Positions 47,967 through 56,993 of a DNA stretch of 64,000 nt are shown here, one piece after another. Made by a program: the position numbers and the translations under genes. Position 1 is the first letter of the stretch, and each line of letters starts with the position of its first letter. The stretch comes from Epichloe hybrida (Eukaryota; Ascomycota; Sordariomycetes; Hypocreales; Clavicipitaceae): NCBI GenBank assembly GCA_019022495.1, contig JAFEKR010000002.1, positions 1 to 64,000 on the forward strand. The letters run 5' to 3'. The notes under the pieces were generated by a model. It saw only the letters and a program-made list of their open reading frames with translations, did no database searches and was not told the DNA's origin.

Positions 47967-49119
47967 TTACGCAATCTGGGCGATAATTTTAATCAGGTCG
48001 GCGGTAACGCCCATGGCGGTAACGTCACCACCAGCACCAGCGCCTTGGACGATAAGAGCGTTGCTTCCGTATCGCTTGGTGTAGAAGGAAATGATATTGT
48101 CGCTGCCCTTCAAAGCGGCAATGGGGTGGGACGGCTCAAATGACTGGAGGCCAACCTTGACGCTCTGAGTGGCTACATCGATGCTGCCAACGAATCGAAG
48201 AACCTTGTTACCTACCGACGCTTTCTTTTCGTCCATCTGATGGTCAAAAAGGGGCAGGTTTTCCAGGAATTCGTCCCCGCTAGAACATGATTCCAATTCC
48301 TTAGGGATGAGACTCTCCACTGGGAATGAAGTGGGGGACTCTACTGGCAAGCCTGCCAGACGAGCCAAAATGGTCAATTTGCGAGCAACATCTAGGCCGT
48401 TCAGATCGTCACGAGGGTCAGGCTCGGTGTAGCCTAGCTCCTTGGCCTTCTTCACTTCGCAAGACCACTTGCCGCCGCCGCCAGAAACGGGCGCAAATGA
48501 GTTGAACAAGAATGACATGGTGCCGCTGAATACTCCCTCAATTTTGGTGATCTCATCTCCTGTCTCGACAAGATCCTTGAGAGTTGAGATCACAGGCAGG
48601 CCGGCACCGACCGATGACTCGTGATAGACCTTGGCACCCGAAGCAGCAGCGGCCCGGAATATATCTTGCCACAACTTGTATGATCCAGAGAAAGCTTTCT
48701 TGTTAGGCGTAACCACACTGATGCCGGCCTTGAGGGCTGTTGGGTAAGCGTCTGCAACATCTTGGGAGCTCGTGTTGTCGACAATGATAGCCTTTCCAGG
48801 AGCCTTGGTCAAATAGGTGACCAGATCAGGCAGAGATGGTGGTGTTTTGGAAGAATTGGCCAATGCATTGATGGCACTGTCCACATTGATGGCCGAGTAG
48901 TCATCATTGTAGAGTGCTTTGCGGCTAGTGGCGATGTAGCACACGGCCAGCTTGGGAGAGGGTCGTCGAATGGTAAGGTCGCGAAGCTGGGAAAGGAAGC
49001 ATTTTCCCACTCCGCCAGCGCCTGTGTTCCTTAGTTATCAGCTCTTGTTTGAGCCTTCCAAAAAGGGCAATGTATGTCTTACCAATGATGGCAATAAAAA
49101 TAGGGGTCGGGTTCGCCAT
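47967..49119 (-). CDS. HOM6: homoserine dehydrogenase
   Basis: A 363-residue cytosolic enzyme that reduces aspartate semialdehyde to homoserine with NAD(P)H, on the route to threonine, methionine and isoleucine. Exon 1 49119-49083 (MANPTPIFIAII), intron 49082-49022 (61 nt), exon 2 49021-47967. The splice completes the Rossmann motif IIGAGGVGKCF. Further landmarks: VVTPNKKAFSG, ESSVGAGLPVISTL, GTMSFLFNSF, and YTEPDPRDDLNGLDVARK with the catalytic Asp/Lys. The C-terminus has GAGAGGDVTAMGVTADLIKI. It is the monofunctional fungal form without aspartokinase. CPC1, encoded 3 kb away, controls this pathway in other fungi; I saw no perfect TGASTCA in the HOM6 promoter. Confidence 0.98.
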
Positions 49120-49646
49120 GCTTGAAGAACCCCGAATTGAATGTAGTGGCGGTTGAGAGCAAGATAATTTCTCAGTCATCCAATGTTAGCGGGGGAGGGA
49201 AGACTTTGGCGTGATATTGCGAAACGGGAAACGTGGCTGAAAACCATGCGTGATGTGGCTCTTGCGATCTGGAAGAAGCAATAGTGTGGCTTGTGCAATC
49301 ATGCAATCAATTGTGCACGTCTCTGCGAGCCTCATCATCTTTAAAGACCTGTTTCCTGCCATCATATTCGGCGCGTGACATGCCCTGAGCACACTGACAT
49401 TTGAGAGTACAGGTCTTTATCAGCATAGCTGAGACCTTAGTGAACAAAACCTGCTGGTAAGGCGAAAGCTTTTCTTCCGCTGACACGGAGCCGGGCTCTC
49501 TCGCGCGCACTTGCCTGACTTTAGCTTGGACTCCGATGGCAATAGTCACCAAGTTCCCCTTTGCATCACCCGATCTTCGTTCCTAGAAAATTGCCACAAC
49601 TTTTCTTCACGGAGACTACTACCAGAGGACCAAACAATATCGTACG
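49120..49646. other. divergent promoter between HOM6 and the CCDC174-like gene
   Basis: About 0.53 kb. No strong motif was recognised. Confidence 0.5.
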
Positions 49647-50645
49647 ATGCCTCAAGATCCGAACCTCTACGGCCAAAGGCCGGCCAAGAAACAGAAGAAA
49701 GACACGGCACTTTCATCGTCACTTGACTTTACAGCGCAGTTGACATCGCTTTTGTCTAATGCGACTTCTTCGACGTCCAATTGGGGGCGTTCAAGGCCGT
49801 CCAAAGATCGGAAGGATGACGTATTCCACAGCAGCAAACCAAAAGAGCGAAAGCCACGCAAAGATGACGGCAAATTGACATTAAAGGAGGTGGCTGGCAC
49901 GGAAGAAGAGTCAGAGCAGCTCGCGCTTGCGAGAAGGAAGATGGAAGACAAGGCACGACTATATGCAGCGATGAAGAGAGGAGACTATGTACCAAAGGAT
50001 AACGAAGCTGCCCCGCTGATCGATTTTGATCGGAAATGGGCAGAGAATGTGGAAGGGAAAGAGGACTACTTGAGTGCGAGTTCGGACGATGACGGCGATG
50101 AAGCCAATGAGGTTATCGAATACGAGGACGAATTCGGACGCATGAGACGCGGGACTAAAGCTGAGAAGGAGCGCATGGAACGTAGCACTCGGCGAGGCTT
50201 GCTCGGCGCCGAGGAACTCGAACGCATGTCCGCAAGACCAGCAGCGCCGACGAAGCTGATTTACGGAGACGCTGTGCAGGCCATGGCATTCAACCCTGAC
50301 GATCCCGAAAAAATGGAAGAACTCGCCAGAAAGCGGGACCGCAGCGCGACGCCACCAGAGGAGAAGCACTACGACGCTGACAGTGAAATTCGGACAAAGG
50401 GCACGGGCTTCTACAAGTTCAGCCAGGACGGAGATGCGAGAACAAGAGAGATGGCGCAGCTGGCAGAGGAGCGCCAACGCACTGAGCAGGAGCGAAAGAC
50501 GCGGGAAGATCAAAAGGCGTCGCGGCGACGGGAAATTGAGCAGCGGCGACGAGAGATGGGCGCGCGACGGGCTCAACGCCAGGCTGACAGCTTCCTAGAC
50601 GGGCTTACGGAACGAGTTGAACAAAGCGGACCCGCTGCTCTGTGA
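49647..50645 (+). CDS. CCDC174-like coiled-coil protein (DUF4078)
   Basis: A single-exon, 332-residue, highly charged protein. It has a basic nuclear-localisation-like N-terminus (RPAKKQKKD), a conserved acidic block followed by EYEDEFGRMRRGTKAE (about residues 157-173; the DEFGR signature of the CCDC174/DUF4078 family), and GTGFYKFSQDGDARTREMAQL near 253. The C-terminus (about 260-320) is a long Arg/Glu-rich coiled coil. Animal CCDC174 is nuclear and linked to RNA processing; the fungal role is not defined. The ATG at 49647 follows an AAACAATATCGTACG leader and is the first in frame. Confidence 0.88.
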   Translation: MPQDPNLYGQRPAKKQKKDTALSSSLDFTAQLTSLLSNATSSTSNWGRSRPSKDRKDDVFHSSKPKERKPRKDDGKLTLKEVAGTEEESEQLALARRKMEDKARLYAAMKRGDYVPKDNEAAPLIDFDRKWAENVEGKEDYLSASSDDDGDEANEVIEYEDEFGRMRRGTKAEKERMERSTRRGLLGAEELERMSARPAAPTKLIYGDAVQAMAFNPDDPEKMEELARKRDRSATPPEEKHYDADSEIRTKGTGFYKFSQDGDARTREMAQLAEERQRTEQERKTREDQKASRRREIEQRRREMGARRAQRQADSFLDGLTERVEQSGPAAL

Positions 50646-51490
50646 AGAAACCAACCAACAGCTTCAACGGTGGCCTGTACTCCGTAGATTATTATTACCT
50701 GCTTCCAAATGTTTCTCTCCATGGCCCGAGGCATTGAGCCCATGTTCAGTGATCATTGTTCGCGCTCACGCACCTTGAATGGAATGGCGGTTGCAGACAA
50801 ATAGATTCTCCAGTATCCTCATGCACGGCTGGTGATGTGTTGGCGAGTAATTTCCCAATTCCGCCGCGTATTTTGGTACCACAAAGAGGCACGAGCACAT
50901 GAGCGGTATCCAGGCTCGGCTTGTTGGGGCGCACCTCACTATTAGTAGGCGGCAGGAGACTGGTCAATTGAGCTGGCAGGTGCTCCGCTCAATGGTTGAC
51001 TTGGATGGAGGCAGGGAGGCAGGGTGGCATGGAGGCGAGGAGGGTATGTATGTAAGATTTTCGGCGTTCGCTTCAATTGGAAAGGCCACCTTCAGCTTAT
51101 TCACCGCGTCAACGTCAACATCAATCTAACGTCAACGTCATCGTCAGCGGCATGCGTACGACAAGTCGCGTAGGACAATGAACAACAGACGACAGACACA
51201 GATGACAGACACAGGACAACCAGCAGAAGGCATCCCCCTCAACAAATCCGTCTCTGCTTATGCCAGCTGCGCCATGCTTGCAGCAAGGGGCCGGCCACGA
51301 AAAAGTGTGAGTCACCGGTTGGACCCACCGACTAGCGAAAGGGCGTGCGGTACCTGACGAAGCCGCGCGAGCCCTTAACAGCGGTAAACAGCGGCGCACA
51401 TAGGATCATGTTAGCATTGCATGGGGCTATGGCCTCAGAAGATCTGGTACCGCACCCGTGACCGGGCGCATTCCGCCGCTTGCTGCCTGA
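50646..51490. other. CPC1 upstream region
   Basis: About 0.85 kb upstream of the CPC1 leader. It includes a TACTCCGTA copy (50678-50686), a TGAGTCA box (51309-51315) and GTCAAC repeats near 51103-51135. Two in-frame ATGs (51408, 51429) lie just before the presumed transcript start. Confidence 0.5.
51309..51315. promoter_or_regulatory. Gcn4/CPC1 binding site TGAGTCA
   Basis: A perfect palindromic Gcn4-type site (TGASTCA), about 300 bp upstream of the first short upstream ORF. Gcn4/CPC1 binds this heptamer, and cpc-1 genes are known to activate themselves, so auto-activation is likely but not shown. Confidence 0.6.
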
Positions 51491-51614
51491 GAAATACAAA
51501 ACGTCCTTGGCCTCCGACATCCCACAACTTGCCTTGCCCTTTCTCTCCTCACCCCCAAAACCTCCATCACCCTACAACTCACAAGTCACGTCAACGCCTC
51601 AGGCGACCGTCAAG

Positions 51615-51623
51615 ATGCTGTAA
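51615..51623 (+). promoter_or_regulatory. CPC1 uORF1 (ATG CTG TAA)
   Basis: A minimal two-codon upstream ORF, the first AUG if transcription starts downstream of 51430. The position-1 uORF of GCN4/cpc-1 leaders permits resumed scanning. The 214 nt to the next AUG contain no other ATG. Confidence 0.75.
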
Positions 51624-51837
51624 ACCATCTCTCTCAGAGCGTTCCTCCACAATCCGTCAAGATAACGTCTCAAGACGTAAACAAAAACTTCTCCACTCCA
51701 TCTTCACCCCATCCAGCTCACCTTTCGGTTGATCTGGACTTCAGCACTGCTATAAAAAGCTTCCGCTCGAATTCTCTTGCCACCGCCAAAATTCCCCCCC
51801 AAGACTTCCCAGTCTTCACCACGGATTCCCAATCAAC

Positions 51838-51960
51838 ATGGCTTCCCAACTTCCCGTCAAGCCTGCCGGCACCATCCGCGCATCAACCCCAAAGCCCTGT
51901 CGAGAATCAACAGGATTTTGTTCTGTTCGACAGTCCTCAGCCCTGTCAAGCCCCTCCTAA
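51838..51960 (+). promoter_or_regulatory. CPC1 uORF2 (40 codons)
   Basis: ATG GCT TCC .. ending PS-stop, out of frame with CPC1 and overlapping the extended frame. Its length (41 codons with the stop) equals that reported for the inhibitory second uORF of Neurospora cpc-1. No ATG occurs in the 289 nt between its stop and the main ATG, as required for starvation-dependent bypass. Confidence 0.8.
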
Positions 51961-52249
51961 TCGGTCTTCAGTTTCGCTGTCCAGCCAGCGCCGTCATTCG
52001 TACCTCCATCGCAGGGACACCAAGCTAGTTACCGCAGCTGCCCAGAACCAGCGAGTGGCTCAACTCTTACAGGCTCTTGGACAGCATTCCGTTTCTTCAG
52101 TCAACGCCAACAGTATCGCGAATCAGTTTTACGCTTCATCGGCTCCGTCATCTTCCGTCTCTCTGAATCAACAGCAGGCAACCCATTCTGCCCGCCCCCC
52201 TGTACCCTTATTTAACCAGAGCACTGGTAGTGTCCATCAATCCGGCAAG

Positions 52250-53024
52250 ATGATGAACGCAGCAGGTTTGTCTCAGTCACTTTCTAGTCAAACAATGACG
52301 TCCAAATCACTTACACCGTACCTTAGACGTCGATCTGGACGAGTTCACCACCGCCTTTGAAGGCGGTTCCTCCACGGCATTCTCATCTCCAGCTCTTCCG
52401 TCTGTCATGGATTTCAATGGCAGCATGTCAAGTTCCACTTCCACCTTTAGCACCGTTTCGCCACATGATTTGCTCGTTCAGGAACCCTTCATGTCGGCAC
52501 CCAACTCTGCTGCTTTAACGGCATTGACGTCGCCATCCATCTACAATGAGTCTCCGGACTTTGATGGGTTCGACGTGTCTCCCAATTTCGGAAGCGCCGA
52601 CTTTGACGGCTCCGGCGATCCTTGGTACCCGTTATTCCCCCAGGACTCCAATAGTGGTCCAGGGCTCATGACACCGGACCCAGAGGGCTCTCCTGCCGAA
52701 AAGTCAGATGGTACGGACTCCGCGGGCCGGGCCTCCGGTGCTGGCAGCCGCAAGAAGATGGCCCACTCGCCTCCCGGCGGTGGTCGCCACTCTTCGGTAG
52801 CCGGCGTCACCTCGCGCAAACGTGACAAGCCCCTTCCACCTATTGTTGTTGAGGACCCTGATGACCCGACTGCCATGAAGCGAGCTCGCAATACCCTTGC
52901 TGCTCGAAAGTCGCGTCAGCGCAAGGCCTTGCGCTTCGAGGAGCTGGAGGAACGCATTGCTAAGCTCGAGGCCGAGCGTGATCATTGGAAGAAGATTGCT
53001 CTCTCACAATCCGGGGGACAATGA
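52250..53024 (+). CDS. cpc-1: cross-pathway control bZIP activator CPC1 (Gcn4 ortholog)
   Basis: The AUG-initiated form has 237 residues. Exon 1 52250-52265 (MMNAA), intron 52266-52326 (61 nt), exon 2 52327-53024. It starts DVDLDEFTTAFEGGSSTAFSSP and carries the activation-region blocks TVSPHDLLVQEPFMSAPNSAALTALTSPS and SPDFDGFDVSPNFGSADFDG. The C-terminal DNA-binding block is PLPPIVVEDPDDPTAMKRARNTLAARKSRQRK, followed by the zipper LEERIAKLEAERDHWKKIAL. This is the master activator of amino-acid biosynthesis genes under starvation. The leader shows the classical two-uORF translational switch, and a longer isoform may start at non-AUG codons upstream. Confidence 0.93.
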
Positions 53025-53703
53025 ATGAACTAAAAGTTGTTGACTTTCGAGTGTTGTCATTATATTTCCTACCTACTTTCCTTGTTCGCCCCCTGACGTT
53101 GGGATGTTTTTTGGGAGAGAGCTCTACTTCCAGGTCTGTGTTTTTATCGGTAGTTTACAGTGTTTTTCAACTTGACAAAATGTTATACACCCAATGATCG
53201 ATGCTGCTGCTATCGCACATTCATGATGAATGAACACGTCACAAGGCGGGATCTAATGTGTGTCCCCATGACGTAAAATCCCACATGGACTACAAAAAGG
53301 AATGATTTCGAATAGTCTGCCCGTGCGCAACCAGAAGTGAATCGCGACGCGCGTTGGTATTAGGCATCGAGAGCAGTCGAACGGGAACAGGATCACTAGC
53401 AGTTTTGCTCATCACCGAAACCTGATGGTACGGAACAATTTCGACTGAAAGCCTAGTGCTGACTGACGTGACGGATGGACAAGTGAGGCTGAAACGGGCG
53501 CTCGTGCCGCTCACATATAAATAGTCGACCAACGGCAGGCCAAGGCCCCTTTTCACACACTTTGCATCCATCCGTCTCGCACTTGGGACAGACTCTACGC
53601 TCGTTTTTCCCTCATCGCCGTTCTCTCATCTGTCCTTGTCCCAATCTCGTCGAACCAGTACATACAGTCCTCCATCTTATCACGCAACCTTCCTTTGCCC
53701 GTC
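53025..53703. other. intergenic region, promoter of the GPI-protein gene
   Basis: About 0.68 kb. It holds the probable 3' UTR of CPC1 followed by the promoter of the next gene, with a good TATA box and a CT-rich initiator region. Confidence 0.5.
53515..53523 (+). promoter_or_regulatory. TATA box (TATAAATAG)
   Basis: A consensus TATA element 180 bp upstream of the ATG at 53704, followed by pyrimidine-rich sequence. The position suits a transcript with a leader of roughly 100-150 nt. Confidence 0.55.
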
Positions 53704-54300
53704 ATGGCCGTCCGCTCCCTCTTCCTCACCGTGGCCCTGTGCCTTGGCTCGTCCGTGTTCGCACGCACCAATCTCCAGGGCTGCACGTACTACGACTCCG
53801 TCATCAAGCCCAGCCAGCAGGCTGCGTATGCCACGCGACTCTGGTACGTGCCTGATTCGGGGGAGGTGTGCAAGCTGCTCGACTGCGGCGGCGGGAGGGC
53901 CCCTCCCAAGACGACGGTGCCGGGGTGTCCTCTGTACGAGGGGACGGAGACGTACTCGCCTTCGTTTATCGATCCCAAGACGCTGGGGCAGGCTGTTTCT
54001 GTTCCTGTCGCGACGGGTGGTAGTAGCGTCGGGGGGACCTCGACGGCGTCGGGGGGCAGCATCACGACCACCGCCGCGGCACCGGCCACCACCAGCGTCG
54101 CCAGCTCTGCCGTCGTGACGTCGGCGTCGGCGTCGGCATCGGCGAAGAGCACGCAGTCGGGTTCGACGAGCGGAAGCGGAACTGGTCGTGATGGGTCGAC
54201 TTCCACGAGCACCGGGGCTGCTGGGAGCCTGGCCACAGGCGCAGCAGCATTGGCTCCTTGCTTGGCTGCCGGTGTGGCGGCAGGTCTTGGGTTCTTCTGA
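53704..54300 (+). CDS. GPI-anchored secreted protein
   Basis: A single-exon, 198-residue cell-surface protein. It has an N-terminal signal peptide (MAVRSLFLTVALCLGSSVFA, cleavage about residue 20) and a small Cys-containing ectodomain with the conserved block LWYVPDSGEVCKLLDCGGGRAPPKTTVPGCP (in pieces: LWYVPDSGE, CKLLDCGGGRAPPK, TTVPGC). A Ser/Thr/Gly-rich stalk (about 105-170) follows, then a C-terminal hydrophobic tail (AALAPCLAAGVAAGLGFF), the pattern for GPI attachment. Close fungal homologs are often labelled 'siderophore biosynthesis enzyme', a label I do not consider supported by the sequence. A cell-wall or surface role is the safer inference. Confidence 0.85.
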   Translation: MAVRSLFLTVALCLGSSVFARTNLQGCTYYDSVIKPSQQAAYATRLWYVPDSGEVCKLLDCGGGRAPPKTTVPGCPLYEGTETYSPSFIDPKTLGQAVSVPVATGGSSVGGTSTASGGSITTTAAAPATTSVASSAVVTSASASASAKSTQSGSTSGSGTGRDGSTSTSTGAAGSLATGAAALAPCLAAGVAAGLGFF

Positions 54301-54683
54301 TCAGAACCGCCTTTGACAATAAGTCGCGACTTTGTTTGGAAGACGTACACCTGGATCTGCAGCAGTCTTTTCAACGTTGGCATCTGTATCGTAGTCACGG
54401 GATGGGGACCTGGGTTATAGTCCGTCTTGTTCTCGACGTTGTTCATGGGGTTGCGTTTGCGAAACCACATTGGAATTGATTGGCGTAATTCAATTCAGAA
54501 AGTACCTAATATTTTGACAATTTTTCAGCCCCCCCCCCCCCTCACAGGACGGGAAATGTACCGCGTGATTTCCGAATTCTGCCAGAAGTGGTACAGAAGG
54601 GACATTACTTCTTTCGAACATCCGCCGTGCCTTGACCCCTATCCTGGTTCAACATTCTCTGCCTACGACAACTGCCCGGTAGC
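54301..54683. other. convergent intergenic region
   Basis: About 0.38 kb between the 3' ends of the GPI-protein gene and the DUF7702-type gene. Contains a C run near 54531-54542. Nothing else is seen. Confidence 0.5.
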
Positions 54684-55845
54684 CTAGGCCTCTGCTCCAT
54701 TCCTCGGAATCGAAAGGCCAGAGAACAGATAGATAATCAGGGCCATATACTCCAGGGCCAAGGCAATGAAGAAGAATATGACAATCAATGAAGTCTCGGG
54801 GTTGTCGTAGATGGGCAGCCAAACTGAGGCGGGGTCGTGAAAACGCTCGGCTTCAACGATGCCATAGATGGCCCTGATCATGATGAAAGGAGAGGCGAAT
54901 ATAGTTCCTCGGAGGACCTACGGGTTTTTTTTTCCCCTCCACGTCAGCTTCATCTTGCGATTTTTTTCTTCTTTCGTCTTCTTCTATTGACTGCCAAGGA
55001 TGCGAGGGGGGAATGAGCTTCTTACCCGGTGTGCGGTGGAAAGGATGTTGGCGTCGCGATAATAGCAGTAGACTTGCACGGAAGTGAGGACGATGAAATT
55101 GAGGGCGAAGATGATGTACCCGACAAAGGTTAGAATCTGCCCGACGAGATGAAGAACGTGATGGTCCTGTGAGCCAATGCCGCCGCCAGCACCGAGCAGG
55201 ATAATCACTCCGACTAATATGACGCGCAGGGCGATTGTGAAAGCGCGTGTAAAGGGCCCATCTCCGAACTTGTCCAGCAAACTGTTGTGGGAGAAGGAAA
55301 AAACCCCCCATGTCAGCCACTTGTTGCTCTAGAGAACGAGAGAAACGAGGGAAGGAGAAAGTTGTACGTACACGAGTCTGGTGAGGTCCAGATCGGCGAG
55401 AAAAAGAAGGACGGCGCCCACATGGAGCAGGATGACGGCTGAGGCGAGGAGGCCGGTGTGGAAACCACCATGGTGATGCAGTCTTTTTTCAAGCGCGATG
55501 AGGATAGGGCCACCGGCGAGCCGCACTGCCACCGGTGTGAAGCGTCAGCCTTTTTGCTCAACGACGGAAGGGGAAACCACTTTGTGGCGTACCGAGCGTG
55601 AAGGCGAGCAGCGGCCACAAGGTCATTCTGGGTCTGATCTTGGCGTTGCGAACCACGAGGCAGATGGTCGCGATCACCATGGGCAGGTATAAGATGAACT
55701 GGATGATGCTCAGGAAATCGTGGGGACTGATAAAGACGGGGACGGGGACTTTATCAGGGCGAGGGAATGACGGATCGTCAATCACGCTGTCCCATGGATC
55801 AGTTAAGATTGACAAAAGCCAAGCCCACGACAAAAGGGCTGCCAT
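54684..55845 (-). CDS. multispan membrane protein (DUF7702-type)
   Basis: A 298-residue integral membrane protein with about seven hydrophobic helices, resembling the fungal DUF7702 family. Exons 55845-55593, 55525-55372, 55281-55026 and 54917-54684. All four joins keep frame and unite helices: FLSIIQFILYLPMVIATICLV, LWPLLAFTL|VRLAGGPILIALEKR, LLASAVILLHVGAVLLFLADL, ALRVILVGVIILLGAG, ILTFVGYIIFALNFIVLTSVQVY and IVIFFFIALALEYMALIIYLF. The ATG at 55845 (MAALLSWAWLLSILTDPWDS) was chosen because the open frame upstream to 55983 is not membrane-protein-like, but that start cannot be excluded. Function unknown; homologs sit in the endomembrane system or plasma membrane. Confidence 0.82.
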
Positions 55846-56993
55846 GGTACTTTCAAATAGTAAATGAGACCGAGACAGGAAGACAGAAACCAAGTCTTGG
55901 GGTGTATTTCCAACTTTCCAACGGCTTTCTTTATCAAAAAAGGAGGTCGTGATGACGGCAACATTCGATGAATGGGAGAACACGGGGAGGACATTGGTGA
56001 AACCTCGTTATATACACAAGACAAAGTCGGCAGTACCATGACAAGAATCAGCCCGTAGCGAGAGTCTCTCATGAGCCAAGTAGCACGCCACTCAAGGATG
56101 TAAACCTTTTTTTTATATATGTATAAACTACTTACTAGATTCATGTACGTACCCCGCCAGATAGCATATTTAAGTCACTGCAATTCAGCCTTTTGAGTTG
56201 GCCTCGGAGAGACCGTGGGACCTGGCATTATCACGGGATACGCGCCAAGGCCGCCTTGAACTTCTTCATAAGCTCATACCGCGACGTGTGCGAGAAATTG
56301 CGAGCATGAATTTGTCCACAAAAGCCAATCTCATTACCCATCATGCCTTCCTTCGACACATTGCAAGAACAAGCCATTCAACGACATTTCTGTCCTTCGT
56401 TTTGAGTTTTGCTGATCCATGTCGGATTAACCATAATTACAGGGTGGGCTTGAAGACGCCTTTCGGCCGATGGGCGGTGCGTGCCTTTGCAAGTCTGGAG
56501 AGGGGAAAAAAAAAAAAAAAAAAAAGGGGGGGCGTGAGTTGGCGGCGGCGGGGTTGGGCGGGGTTGGCATTGCCGCGGCCTTATTATTCCCACTTATTCC
56601 CGTGTGAAAACCTCCGGCCTTAGGAGTCGAAAGTGTAGGATTCGTCGGTCGTGGGGCCAAACAAGCACCACTTGGCTGAGCTTTTGAGTTCGATAAGCCC
56701 CAGCTCCATTCCGTGAACATGAATTCGAAATCTGGTCTAGACAGTGAAACACTTACAGTCTAGCGGCCGACCCTCGGCGGACGGTCGGACGTGTGGACGG
56801 ACGAAATTCCAACCAAACGAGCATGTGCCGAGTGGTACTGATCAATGCTACTTACTACTCATTACTTCCTCACATCACTCCTCTTCTCGTGACCATCGTC
56901 ATTGCTGACCTTGTGCTAAGATTTCCGTGATTTCTCCCCAACGAGTGCTTTACGTGAACCCCCCCCCCCCTTTCCTTCGAGCCCTCTTGAACC
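55846..56993. other. divergent intergenic region
   Basis: About 1.1 kb upstream of both the DUF7702-type gene (-) and the MFS gene (+). It has an A run near 56506-56524 and a C run near 56959-56970. A 141-codon plus frame (56198-56623) crosses the A run and has no recognisable feature. Confidence 0.5.

Larger units (their letters stand above)
51491..52265 (+). promoter_or_regulatory. AUG-less in-frame N-terminal extension of CPC1
   Basis: The CPC1 reading frame is open from the codon after the TGA at 51488-51490 up to the main ATG at 52250, about 760 nt, with no in-frame ATG. Its translation looks like real protein: HLSVDLDFSTAIKSFRSNS, IPPQDFPVFTTDSQSTWLP and QSPVENQQDFVLFDSPQP. Near-cognate codons in frame upstream of the second uORF include ATA 51662, ACG 51665, CTG 51734 (G at -3 and +4), ATA 51752 and ATT 51791. 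Conserved extensions of this kind with non-AUG initiation have been described for Neurospora cpc-1 and its homologs. A spliced upstream start (for example the ATG at 51429) is the alternative. Confidence 0.75.

Noticed and set aside
51421..51732. A 103-codon plus open frame (MGLWPQKIW..) as a separate gene before CPC1
   Set aside because: It overlaps the CPC1 leader in another frame, is Pro/His/Ser-rich by composition only, and probably starts upstream of the transcript.
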